Assembly: GCA_910576895.1 (NCBI GenBank)
Contig: CAJTJZ010000012.1
Location: 14,681-78,680, forward strand
From: an uncultured Lachnospiraceae bacterium
GTDB lineage: Bacteria > Bacillota > Clostridia > Lachnospirales > Lachnospiraceae
Reading direction: 5' to 3'
DNA length: 64,000 nt
Below, piece by piece: positions 6,657 through 15,161 of the stretch. The position numbers and the translations under genes are program-made. Numbering within the stretch: position 1 is the first letter of the stretch; every line of letters begins with the position of its first letter. The notes beneath the pieces were generated by a model. It worked only from the letters and a program-made list of their open reading frames with translations. It was not told where the DNA came from and did no database searches.

Positions 6657-8818
6657 TGAAAAAACAAATATATTTTTTCTCTCTGATTCTTTTTTGTCTT
6701 CTTTTTTGTTTATTTGCTTGTCAAAGTAAAAAAGAAACGATCTTAGAAAAAAAGTCTAATTCTAAAAATTATAATGCAATATGTTATGATATTGATAACA
6801 ATTTTAACGATATATGGCATATGCACTATTTTTTTGACAATCTTTATATTGCTGCAAATAAAACGTCTGGAGAATCGGTTATCTGTAAATATAATAAACA
6901 AGGAACGTTTTTAGAAGAAATTATACTGGAATTAAAAGAATCGGTTTCTATTTTAGATTTTCATATTTCAAAAGAAGGCGATATTGTTTGTCTTATTACA
7001 ACCCATCCAAGGAAAAGTTCAGAGAGCTCAGAATTTTCTTTGATAGAATCGATTCATTTTAATAAGAAAGGAGAAAAAATTTCTGGTATAAAACTAAAGT
7101 TTCCATATGAAAGGAACAGTGAATTTCAAGATCGTGGATTACTTATGAAAGATTCTAGCATTGCTATTTTAGCAGATCAAAAGATATTTCTTTTTGATAA
7201 AGATGGAAATTTATCGAATCAAGAAAATATGAATGGAGAAGCTCTTTGCTTGGATTCTCATAGAAATCTTTCGATTCTTTCCTCTGAGTATGTATTAAAA
7301 CAAGTATCTGCTTCCTCTAAAGAAATAAGTAAGGAGTATAAAACATCCTTGCCAATAGGAGAAACTTATTGGATAAAAACAGCGGATAAAGACAGTAACT
7401 ATGATCTTATAGCAGCGAGTACAGAAGGCATCTATGGTTATTCCTATAAAACAAAAAAAACAACCCCATTATTTCAATGGATTGAGTTAAATATTGTGAT
7501 CAAGAATGGAAGTTTTTTAGATTTTAGTTGTTTAGAGAAGGATAGTTTTGCTGTTCTTGCTTATAAACAAGGAGGGGGCATTCAGCTTTTTATTGTAGAA
7601 CCCCAAGAAGAAAATACAAATCACAAGGAAAAAAAAGAATTGGTTTTGTATAATTTTGAGAATAATGATGATAGTATAAAATATAGTATTATAGCATGGA
7701 ATCAACAAAGCGAGGATTATGAGATTTCCATAAAAAATTGTTTTTCTCCTACACAATTATCTTTGGATATTGTATCAGGAAATGGACCAGATATTGTTTA
7801 TCTTCCCAGCGTTTCTAGGTCTTGGGATAGTTATATAAAAAAAGGTTATTTTATCGATTATGATACCTTAATGAAACAGATGCCAAAGGGTCTGCAAAAA
7901 GAGGATCTTTTAGAGAATCTAAGAGTTATTTATGAAGAGACCTATGGTAGTTTATATTTTTTGCCTGTTTCTTTTACTGTGGAAATATTAGCAGGTAGTA
8001 AGAAAAATTTTCCAGAGGAAAAACAATGGACATTAAAAGAATTGAATATCTTGATGAAAAACAATACATCTATAAAATTTATAGATGATATTTTGGGTGG
8101 CTTTTTGATGGAAAAACAACCTTTATTCAAGGCACTATTTTTTCATGCTCTTTCTGATTTTTATGATACTACCTATGGACTAAACATAGAGAACTTGAAA
8201 GAACTTTTAGATTTTATTATGCGATGGATATCCGAAGAAAAGAAAACAGCAAATGAAAGTTTGCTATATTCTGATGTTGCTTTCCCTAACTCGACTCATA
8301 GTGTATTAAAAAATATAGAAACTATCTATGGAAAAAATAATTATCGATTGCTTGGATATCCATGTGAAACAGGAACAGGAATTTCTATTGTAGAAAATGG
8401 AGTCTTTGCTATTGTAGCAAATGAAAATAGTTCGACTTCATGGAATTTTGTACAATCCTTTTATAGTTATGAAGCACAAAATTATAGAAACGCAACAGAT
8501 GAGGAACATCCATATTCTATTTCTCATGGATTTCCTGTAAGAAAAGATGCTTTTGATGAACAATTTAAACGCCTAAAAGGTTCAGAACATTATCAAGGTT
8601 TGTCAAAAAGAAATTCTGCTACAAAAAAAGAAATTAATATGTTAAAATCTTATATAGAACATGCGGATAGAATTAATCGATATGGTTTAGATAATAGTTT
8701 ATGGGATATATTATTCGATGAAATTACTGCTTACTTTGATGGTGAGAAAGATCAAGAGAGTATATTACATATATTAGAAAATAGAATTAATTTATATAAT
8801 AAGGAGCGAAATGAATAA
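6656..8818 (+). CDS. Lipoprotein: propeller-like domain plus solute-binding (SBP_bac_1-like) domain
   Basis: A 720-aa surface lipoprotein. The signal peptide ends in the lipobox LFAC (Cys22). Residues about 45-320 are repetitive beta-strand segments (FDKDGNL, SVLDFHISKEGDIVCLI-like), suggesting a propeller. Residues about 330-715 resemble extracellular solute-binding proteins: GNGPDIVYLP, YGSLYFLPVSFTVEIL, and FPVRKDAFDEQF near the end. Two paralogues occur at 51457 and 56342, sharing the C-terminal pattern NR-x-x-(I/L)Y. No permease or ATPase of a sugar ABC importer is near, so it may act in sensing or in binding alone. Translation is coupled to the small membrane protein upstream. Confidence 0.75.
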   Translation: MKKQIYFFSLILFCLLFCLFACQSKKETILEKKSNSKNYNAICYDIDNNFNDIWHMHYFFDNLYIAANKTSGESVICKYNKQGTFLEEIILELKESVSILDFHISKEGDIVCLITTHPRKSSESSEFSLIESIHFNKKGEKISGIKLKFPYERNSEFQDRGLLMKDSSIAILADQKIFLFDKDGNLSNQENMNGEALCLDSHRNLSILSSEYVLKQVSASSKEISKEYKTSLPIGETYWIKTADKDSNYDLIAASTEGIYGYSYKTKKTTPLFQWIELNIVIKNGSFLDFSCLEKDSFAVLAYKQGGGIQLFIVEPQEENTNHKEKKELVLYNFENNDDSIKYSIIAWNQQSEDYEISIKNCFSPTQLSLDIVSGNGPDIVYLPSVSRSWDSYIKKGYFIDYDTLMKQMPKGLQKEDLLENLRVIYEETYGSLYFLPVSFTVEILAGSKKNFPEEKQWTLKELNILMKNNTSIKFIDDILGGFLMEKQPLFKALFFHALSDFYDTTYGLNIENLKELLDFIMRWISEEKKTANESLLYSDVAFPNSTHSVLKNIETIYGKNNYRLLGYPCETGTGISIVENGVFAIVANENSSTSWNFVQSFYSYEAQNYRNATDEEHPYSISHGFPVRKDAFDEQFKRLKGSEHYQGLSKRNSATKKEINMLKSYIEHADRINRYGLDNSLWDILFDEITAYFDGEKDQESILHILENRINLYNKERNE

Positions 8819-8909
8819 ACTACCTGTGCTAATGTACAAAACATGGATAAGATAGAAGAAAATGTTTTATATAAATTATAAAAAATTTTAAATAAAAGGA
8901 GAGTGTTTT

Positions 8910-10421
8910 ATGAGAAAGAGTTTATGGAAAGTAGTAGCATTTTTAGGAATGGCAGCTATGCTAAATAGTGGTTTGAAGCTACCTGCTATCATTTCTACTG
9001 TACAAGCAAAAGATATTCAAACAGAGAGTTTGCAATCTTATGAAAGTATAGGAAATATAACAATAGAAAAACAGAATCAAACTTTTTTACAGCAAGCGGA
9101 AAATAAAGGACTTGTACTTTGGAATTGGAAACAAAATAAGCAACAATCTTATTTGATAGGGACTAGAAATTATTGGAATCAAAAAGGAAAGTTAGAAAAA
9201 ACGAAAGTTAAAATTAAACTTTCAAAGAAAACACAAAAACTTCAATATGTTCTTTCTTTTATGAAAGAAAATGAGCAAGGCGATCTTTATCTTTTCTTAA
9301 AAAAAAAGAATCAACACAAAGCAATGTATATAACAGCACAAGCAGATGGAACGATAAAACAAAGTGGAATGCTTGATTTAACTGTATTAGCAAAGAAAAC
9401 ACGATATACATTAGATGATATGAAAATTGTAAATAAGAATCAAATGGCAATTTTATGTTCCGTTGTAAATAATGAGGAAGAAGAAACAAAAAAGAAAATT
9501 CTTTTTGTAAATACAAAAAATGGAACTGTTTCTAAGGAAAAAACAAAGATAGAATGGAATGAAAATAAAAGTAGATTTTTAGATAGTTCTTTTCTATGGG
9601 AGAAGAACTTTATATATTCTGTACAAGATTCTAAAGTATTAATTCTTGACTTAGAACAACAGAATAAAAGAATAATAAAAATTCCAGAAGAATTTCATAA
9701 TTTTTCTATTTGCATGACAGAAAATACCGTTTTTCTTTTTGATTTGGAAAAAGGTATTTATTATTATGATATAGAAAGTTCAAATCAATGGGAACAAATG
9801 GATGCTGCTGTTCCAAAGATTACAGGAAATTATAAAGTAGCTGCAATTACAGTAGCTAAAGAGAAAGATAGTATATATCTCCTTTTATTAAAAGAAGCTT
9901 CGGAAAGCGAAGAAGTGACACAGACACAATCTTATCAGCTTTTAAAATATCAGCTTGGCTCAACAGAAAAGGTAGTGCAAACCATAGCAGGAGATTATAA
10001 AGTATATAGTTCTGCACAGGAGCTTGTTACAGATGCAGATTGGATTTTTACAGGAACTGTAAAAAATATTACTTATGAAAATGTAGATATTGGAACAACA
10101 AAGGCAGAAGAAACGGCTACTTTACTACCCTATACTATTTTTGAAATTGAGGTGTCAAAAGTTTATAAAGGAGATATAAAAGAACAGACTGTTTTTATAA
10201 AACGGTTAGGAGGAATTTCCAATTCTATATTATATGAAGTGGAAGGAGCTTCTAAAATAGAGTATGGAAATAATTATTTATTTGCTGCAAAAACTTATGA
10301 AACTTCTTATCCTTCTTTTTTAAATATGAATCAAGGTAGCTTTAATTTGGATACAGAAACAGAAGATACACAGCATATGGGAATTACATATTCTGAAATT
10401 TTGAAAGTAGTTGATAATTAA
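8910..10421 (+). CDS. Secreted protein of unknown function, 503 aa
   Basis: AAGGAGAG precedes ATG 8910. A Sec signal peptide (residues 1-33, ending VQAKD) has no lipobox. Residues about 45-370 are beta-rich with repeated blocks such as LYLFLKKKN, KILFVNTKNGT, VLILDLEQQN and YLLLLKEA, again propeller-like. Residues about 375-500 form a separate domain (DADWIFTGTVKNITY, YTIFEIEVSKVYKGDIKE) like small OB-type domains in other secreted Bacillota proteins. It follows the lipoprotein gene by 91 bases and probably belongs to the same unit. Confidence 0.6.
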   Translation: MRKSLWKVVAFLGMAAMLNSGLKLPAIISTVQAKDIQTESLQSYESIGNITIEKQNQTFLQQAENKGLVLWNWKQNKQQSYLIGTRNYWNQKGKLEKTKVKIKLSKKTQKLQYVLSFMKENEQGDLYLFLKKKNQHKAMYITAQADGTIKQSGMLDLTVLAKKTRYTLDDMKIVNKNQMAILCSVVNNEEEETKKKILFVNTKNGTVSKEKTKIEWNENKSRFLDSSFLWEKNFIYSVQDSKVLILDLEQQNKRIIKIPEEFHNFSICMTENTVFLFDLEKGIYYYDIESSNQWEQMDAAVPKITGNYKVAAITVAKEKDSIYLLLLKEASESEEVTQTQSYQLLKYQLGSTEKVVQTIAGDYKVYSSAQELVTDADWIFTGTVKNITYENVDIGTTKAEETATLLPYTIFEIEVSKVYKGDIKEQTVFIKRLGGISNSILYEVEGASKIEYGNNYLFAAKTYETSYPSFLNMNQGSFNLDTETEDTQHMGITYSEILKVVDN

Positions 10422-10437
10422 TCTATAATCCTATATA

Positions 10438-10478
10438 TTGATTGGATAATGATATTCTTAGCAATAATATTTATTAAT
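10438..10478 (+). repeat. Decayed partial copy of the 6447 small membrane protein gene
   Basis: The stretch TTGATTGGATAATGATATTC and the bases following it (to 10478) match 6474-6513 at most positions, but the frame is broken by a TAA. It suggests that the small-protein/lipoprotein unit was once tandemly duplicated and the second copy eroded. Confidence 0.5.
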
Positions 10479-10494
10479 TTGATATGTTAAATGT

Positions 10495-10533
10495 AAAAAA
10501 AGCAATCGTTTATAAAAAGTGATTGCTTTTTTT
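10495..10533 (+). terminator. Intrinsic terminator
   Basis: AAAAAAAGCAATC and GATTGCTTTTTTT form a hairpin with a 13-base loop followed by a T run. It closes the 6.4-10.4 kb unit. Confidence 0.85.
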
Positions 10534-10560
10534 CTGTAATAAAAAAATTTCAAAAAACTG

Positions 10561-10630
10561 TTGACATTTGAAATTAAAAGTGTTATTGTATTAATAAAGT
10601 AATACAGTAACACAATAATACAGTAATACA
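10561..10630 (+). promoter_or_regulatory. Promoter and putative operator of the first GntR-ABC operon
   Basis: TTGACA (10561-10566), 17-base spacer, TATTGT (10584-10589). Just downstream AATACAGTAA occurs twice (10601-10610 and 10617-10626) within a GTAATAC-rich stretch. This is where a YtrA-type repressor would be expected to bind its own promoter. The 10631-10741 leader shows no other clear signal besides GGGAGGA before the gene. Confidence 0.65.
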
Positions 10631-10741
10631 AACAATCATTGCAAAGTTGTTATTACTATAAGATAAGTAGTATTTATAACTATTTATATGTTATGAATTA
10701 TTATTTATTATGCATAGGAAATTTAGAAAGGGAGGAATGAC

Positions 10742-11110
10742 ATGTTATGGAATTTTAAAACAGATCGCCCAATTTATACACAGCTTTTAGAGCAGATCCA
10801 GATGAGAATTATTTCTGGGGTTTATCCGCCGGGATCACAGCTTTTAAGTGTAAGGGAGCTTGCAGCAGAGGCAGCAGTAAATCCAAATACAATGCAAAGA
10901 GCATTAGCAGAATTAGAGCGAATGGAATTAGTGTATACAAAAAGAACAGCAGGGAGGTTTATTACAGGGGATATGGAAAAAATTGAAGAATGTAAAAATA
11001 GTTTAGTGATAGCACAAGTAGAGGAGTTTTGTGAAAGAATGAAACAGTTTGGATTGACAGAGGAGGAAGTAGAGTTGCTTTTAAAAAAGCAGTTTGAAGT
11101 AAAAAAATAG
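10742..11110 (+). CDS. GntR-family regulator, YtrA subfamily
   Basis: 122 aa: winged helix-turn-helix (residues about 10-75: PIYTQLLEQIQMRIISGVYP, then LSVRELAAEAAVNPNTMQRA) and a short alpha-helical tail in place of an effector domain, as in YtrA. GGGAGG lies before ATG 10742. It is the first gene of a three-gene operon with ABC ATPase and permease, and such regulators normally repress their own ABC operon until cell-envelope stress or a peptide antibiotic relieves it. Confidence 0.9.
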   Translation: MLWNFKTDRPIYTQLLEQIQMRIISGVYPPGSQLLSVRELAAEAAVNPNTMQRALAELERMELVYTKRTAGRFITGDMEKIEECKNSLVIAQVEEFCERMKQFGLTEEEVELLLKKQFEVKK

Positions 11111-11159
11111 AAAAAATAGATTAGCTTTATAGCATTTTAATGCTAGAAAAGGAGGAGTT

Positions 11160-11900
11160 ATGGATACGATTGCAGATAATGATAAGAGAGTAGTTCCAAC
11201 AACAGAAAATATTTTAGAATGTGTAGGACTTAGTAAATATTTTGGTGCAAAACATGCATTAGAAGATATTACACTGAAATTGCCAAGAGGAAAAATTATT
11301 GGATTACTTGGACCAAATGGAAGTGGGAAATCAACATTTATAAAATTAATTGAGGGACTTTTAACTCCAACAAAGGGAAATCTTTTGATTGCTGGAAATC
11401 CTGTAGGTGTGGAAACAAAGAAAATTGTGGCATATCTGCCAGAACGTACTTATTTGAATAATTGGATGAATGTAGAGCAAATGGTAGATTTCTTTGCAGA
11501 TTTTTATGAGAATTTTAGTAAAGAAAAGGCATATCATATGTTACAAAGGTTGCAAATTAATCCAAGTGATCGTTTAAAAACAATGTCAAAGGGAACAAAA
11601 GAAAAAGTACAATTAATTCTTGTTATGAGTCGAGAAGCAGATTTATATTTATTAGATGAACCGATTGGCGGTGTTGATCCAGCGGCAAGAGATTATATTT
11701 TAAATACGATTATTACAAATTATAATCCAAAAGGTACGATTTTAATTTCTACGCATTTAATTACAGATATTGAGCAAGTATTAGATGAAGCTGTTATGAT
11801 ACAGCAGGGAAAGCTTATGATTCATAAAAGTGTGGATGAAATACGTGCAGAGGAAGGAAAATCAGTGGATGCGTTATTTAGGGAGGTGTTCAGATGTTAG
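11160..11900 (+). CDS. ABC transporter ATP-binding protein
   Basis: 246 aa with Walker A GPNGSGKST (near residue 58), signature MSKGTKEKVQ, Walker B LYLLDEPIGGVD and the switch His in ISTHLI. The start codon ATG 11160 directly follows AAGGAGGAGT. The signature deviates from LSGGQ, as is usual in YtrB-type ATPases. It overlaps the permease gene by 7 bases. Probably drives the 295-aa membrane partner in an ABC-2 type exporter under control of the upstream GntR protein. Confidence 0.9.
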   Translation: MDTIADNDKRVVPTTENILECVGLSKYFGAKHALEDITLKLPRGKIIGLLGPNGSGKSTFIKLIEGLLTPTKGNLLIAGNPVGVETKKIVAYLPERTYLNNWMNVEQMVDFFADFYENFSKEKAYHMLQRLQINPSDRLKTMSKGTKEKVQLILVMSREADLYLLDEPIGGVDPAARDYILNTIITNYNPKGTILISTHLITDIEQVLDEAVMIQQGKLMIHKSVDEIRAEEGKSVDALFREVFRC

Positions 11901-12781
11901 GAAAATTATTTAAGCATGAATGGAAAGCTTCTATTAGAGTTTATGGCCTATTATATATTTTGGCAGCAATTTTTACAGTAGCAGTCATTTTATATAATCA
12001 AGTTTTTAAAAATTTTGCTGAAGGGCTTGAGTCAAAATGGCTGCAAGGGATTCTGGTGTCAATAGAGTCAGTACTTGTAATTGGGTATGTTTTAGTATTA
12101 TTGGCTGTTAATATTTTAACTTTTATTTATTTGATTTATCGCTTTTATCAAACAATGGTATGTGATGAGGCTTATTTAACACATACTCTGCCAGTGACAA
12201 CAGGACAATTAATTATTGTAAAATCAGTAATGGCATTTTGTTTTCAGATTTTATCTATTATTATAACAATAATTAGCATTTTGTCTTTAGTTATGGCAAG
12301 TGGTGAATGGAATGCAATGATTTCGGAATTTTCACATATAATACAAGGGATAAAAGAAAGCGGTTTTTGGTGTGGAAATCTTGCAATTACTATAATATTA
12401 GGCGTTTTATTAATAATTGTGTCCTCGTTCTTTGGAATTTTTACTTATTATATGTGTATTTGTGCAGGAAATTTATTTCATAGTCATAAATTACTTGGTT
12501 CTGTTGTTGTATATTTTATTTTTCAATTTGTAATGAATATTCTTTCTGTTTTATTGGTAATCTTTGGTATGTGGACAGTAGAGAAACGACTAAAGCATAT
12601 GGGAGGATTTACAGAGAATGCTTATATGCTGGATGAGTGGATTAGCTCTATACAGCCACCAGAAATATTAAGTTTTGTAAATAGTTATTTATTCTTGGGA
12701 TTTTTGATAATAGCAGCAGGAACGACAATTTTATTTTTCGTTTCAAGATATTTATTAAAAAATAAATTAAATCTTGCATAA
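11894..12781 (+). CDS. ABC-2 type transporter permease
   Basis: 295 aa with six hydrophobic segments (about 17-37, 52-80, 105-135, 165-190, 200-225, 260-285). It begins with MLGKLFKHEWKASIRVYGLL, the cytosolic amphipathic start typical of ABC-2 permeases. GGGAGG overlaps the end of the ATPase gene, giving translational coupling. The substrate is not predictable. Confidence 0.8.
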   Translation: MLGKLFKHEWKASIRVYGLLYILAAIFTVAVILYNQVFKNFAEGLESKWLQGILVSIESVLVIGYVLVLLAVNILTFIYLIYRFYQTMVCDEAYLTHTLPVTTGQLIIVKSVMAFCFQILSIIITIISILSLVMASGEWNAMISEFSHIIQGIKESGFWCGNLAITIILGVLLIIVSSFFGIFTYYMCICAGNLFHSHKLLGSVVVYFIFQFVMNILSVLLVIFGMWTVEKRLKHMGGFTENAYMLDEWISSIQPPEILSFVNSYLFLGFLIIAAGTTILFFVSRYLLKNKLNLA

Positions 12782-12806
12782 AAAAATAAGAATTAAAAAT
12801 TTTATG

Positions 12807-12838
12807 AAAAGTGGCATATAGAATGTGCCGCTTTTTTT
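12807..12838 (+). terminator. Intrinsic terminator
   Basis: AAAAGTGGCATA pairs (with G-U pairs) with TGTGCCGCTTTT, followed by further Ts. It ends the GntR-ABC operon. Confidence 0.8.
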
Positions 12839-12857
12839 GATTGCTTCGATTCCTAGC

Positions 12858-12886
12858 TTGTAGATACTAACATTGCATGGTATAAT
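12858..12886 (+). promoter_or_regulatory. Sigma-A promoter of hemA
   Basis: TTGTAG (12858-12863), 17-base spacer, perfect TATAAT (12881-12886), 66 bases before the chosen hemA start. Confidence 0.6.
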
Positions 12887-12951
12887 AAGAAAATAAAGGA
12901 AAATGTATTTTATTTAAAATGGATTTATTTTTGAAGGGAATTAAATTATTT

Positions 12952-14208
12952 ATGGTAAAGATTAAAATGGCAGGAATAGATCATAGCAGAGTATCTCTTG
13001 AAGATCGAGAGTTATTTGCATTTTCATCTCATGCTTGTATATCTGCAATGCGGTGCTTGAAAGAGATGTATTTCATTTCTTGTGTTTTATTATCAACTTG
13101 TAATCGAACAGAACTTTGGGTAAGCTATGAACAAGCAGAAGATAGCAAAGAGCTTGTTTGCTCTCCTTTTGAAATGCTTTGCAGCCTAAAACAGATTTCT
13201 ATGGAAAGGTTTCAAGATCTTGTGATGGAACGAGAGGGAGAGGAAGCAGTAATGCATTTATTTCGATTATCTTGTGGAATGCAGTCAAAAGTGTTTGGTG
13301 AAGATCAGATTCTTACACAAGTAAAAAATGCACTTTCTCTTGCAAGAGAGAGTGAAACTGTAGATTCTGTATTGGAACGATTATTTCAAACAGCAATTAC
13401 AGCGGGAAAAAAAGTGAAAACAGAAATACATTTTACAAAAGATACTTCTGTAGTGGAAATTATGATAAAAAAATTGTATCAATTAATAGAAGGGCAATCT
13501 TTAAAAGGAACTTCTTGTCTTGTCATTGGAAATGGAGAAATGGGAAGGTTAGCGGCAACAAGATTATTAGAAGAGGGAGCTTTTGTAACGATGACACTCC
13601 GCCAATATAAACATAATTCCATGATTGTACCTTATGGCTGTAATATGATTGCTTATCAAAAACGTTTGATAGGACTTGGAGAATATGATGTGATTGTAAG
13701 TGCAACATCAAGTCCTCATTATACTTTGGAATATAAGGATGCAGAACCATTATTAAATAATGGAAAGCGTCATATTTTATTTGATTTGGCAGTACCAAGG
13801 GATATTTCTGAAAAGCTTTCTGAACTTTCCAATGTAACAAGTTATAATATTGACTGTCTTGGAGAAAATATTGTAAATAAAGCAAAAGAAGAAAAGATAA
13901 AACAGGCAGAACAGATTCTTTTTGATTTTTTAGTAGAATATAAAAAATGGTATTATTTTCGAGAGTTTGTTCCTGCTGTTTATGGGATTAGTAGGACAGC
14001 AGTATATGAAATAGAGAAACGGCTCGAAAAGCCATTGAAAAAACTAGATATGAAAGAAAAAGAAAAAGTGGAGTTTGAAAAAAAGGTAACGACTGCTGTA
14101 GAGCATGTCCTATCTTCTATGTTATATGATTTACGGGAGCATTTGGATATGAAATATTGGAATCCATGTTTTCAGGCATTAGAAGCATCCATTATGGAAA
14201 AAAAGTAA
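12952..14208 (+). CDS. hemA: Glutamyl-tRNA reductase
   Basis: Reduces glutamyl-tRNA to glutamate-1-semialdehyde, the first step of C5 tetrapyrrole synthesis. The catalytic Cys is in STCNRTELW; CGMQSKVFGEDQILTQVKNA is the conserved substrate-binding block; VIGNGEMGRLAATRLL is the NADPH-binding fold; the C-terminal dimerisation helices complete about 418 aa. ATG 12952 (MVKIKMAGIDHS) is preferred because AAGGGA lies 12 bases upstream; an ATG at 12919 has no site. No other heme or cobalamin gene is adjacent. Confidence 0.9.
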   Translation: MVKIKMAGIDHSRVSLEDRELFAFSSHACISAMRCLKEMYFISCVLLSTCNRTELWVSYEQAEDSKELVCSPFEMLCSLKQISMERFQDLVMEREGEEAVMHLFRLSCGMQSKVFGEDQILTQVKNALSLARESETVDSVLERLFQTAITAGKKVKTEIHFTKDTSVVEIMIKKLYQLIEGQSLKGTSCLVIGNGEMGRLAATRLLEEGAFVTMTLRQYKHNSMIVPYGCNMIAYQKRLIGLGEYDVIVSATSSPHYTLEYKDAEPLLNNGKRHILFDLAVPRDISEKLSELSNVTSYNIDCLGENIVNKAKEEKIKQAEQILFDFLVEYKKWYYFREFVPAVYGISRTAVYEIEKRLEKPLKKLDMKEKEKVEFEKKVTTAVEHVLSSMLYDLREHLDMKYWNPCFQALEASIMEKK

Positions 14209-14322
14209 GTTATTTTTTCTTGTATTTTTTTGTATTTTAAGGTAAATTAATATGGAATCAAAAAAATCTATAAAAATGATGAAAAGAAAGAATTTGTTTA
14301 GAAAGAGAGGAGGCAATTATAT

Positions 14323-15102
14323 ATGGAAGAAAAAATTGCAGTGATTACGGGGGCAAGTTCTGGAATTGGAATGGAATTTGCAAGAGCTTTTGCAAAAAAA
14401 GGTTATATACTTATTTTATGTGCAAGACGGGAGGAAAGGCTTAAGCATTTAAAGCAAGAACTTGAGAAAAGTGGAAAATCACCGAAAGTAGAACTTATGA
14501 TAGCTGATTTATCAAAAAGGGAAGAATGTTTTCATTTTTATGATAAGATAAAAGAGAAAAAGATTTCTGTTTTTATTAATAATGCAGGTTTTGGAGAATG
14601 TGGAAGATTTACGGATACAGATTTAAAAAAAGAGCTTGAAATGATTGATGTTAATTTATGTGCGGTTCATATTTTTACAAAGTTAATGGTGCAGAAATTT
14701 AAACAGCAAAAGTATGGATATCTTTTAAATGTGGCATCTTCTGCTGGACTATTTCCAGCAGGTCCTTTTATGGCAACCTATTATGCAACCAAGGCTTATG
14801 TAACAAGTTTAACACTTGCAGTAGCAAAAGAACTTTCTGAGGAAAAAAGTCCTATTTATCTTGGAGCACTTTGTCCCGGACCAGTGAATACAGAATTTAA
14901 TCGTGTGGCAAATGTGGAGTTTGCACTTCCGGGTATTTCAGTAAAAAGATGTGTAAAAGCAGCCTTTGCAGGCATGGCAAAACGTAAAGTTATTATTGTA
15001 CCTTCTTTTTTCATGAAATTTGCTGTTACTGGAAGAAAACTTTTACCAGATAAAGCATTGCTGCAAATATTGGAACATCAACAAAAAAGAAAGTTAATGT
15101 AA
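14323..15102 (+). CDS. Short-chain dehydrogenase/reductase
   Basis: 259 aa, classical SDR. It has the NAD(P) motif TGASSGIG at the N-terminus, NNAG at about 87-90, catalytic Ser in NVASSAG, and Y-x-x-x-K in YYATKAYV. The C-terminus (KRKVIIVPSFFMKFAVTGRK) resembles the DltE/YqjQ branch, which acts on lipid-like or unknown substrates. GGAGG precedes the ATG. It stands alone between hemA and mgtE. Confidence 0.85.
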   Translation: MEEKIAVITGASSGIGMEFARAFAKKGYILILCARREERLKHLKQELEKSGKSPKVELMIADLSKREECFHFYDKIKEKKISVFINNAGFGECGRFTDTDLKKELEMIDVNLCAVHIFTKLMVQKFKQQKYGYLLNVASSAGLFPAGPFMATYYATKAYVTSLTLAVAKELSEEKSPIYLGALCPGPVNTEFNRVANVEFALPGISVKRCVKAAFAGMAKRKVIIVPSFFMKFAVTGRKLLPDKALLQILEHQQKRKLM

Positions 15103-15161
15103 GTTAAATTTATATAGAATATAAAATAATTGACAGAATTGGAGGAAACAACAATGGGGAT

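Noticed and set aside
9259..9516. 85-aa minus-strand gene
   Set aside because: Hydrophobic antisense frame produced by the A-rich coding strand of the secreted protein; no ribosome binding site. Similar antisense frames throughout the window were left out for the same reason.
10561..10630. CRISPR-like short repeats
   Set aside because: AATACAGTAA occurs only twice at period 16 in a promoter region; it fits a GntR operator and has no spacer pattern. No CRISPR array was seen anywhere in the window.
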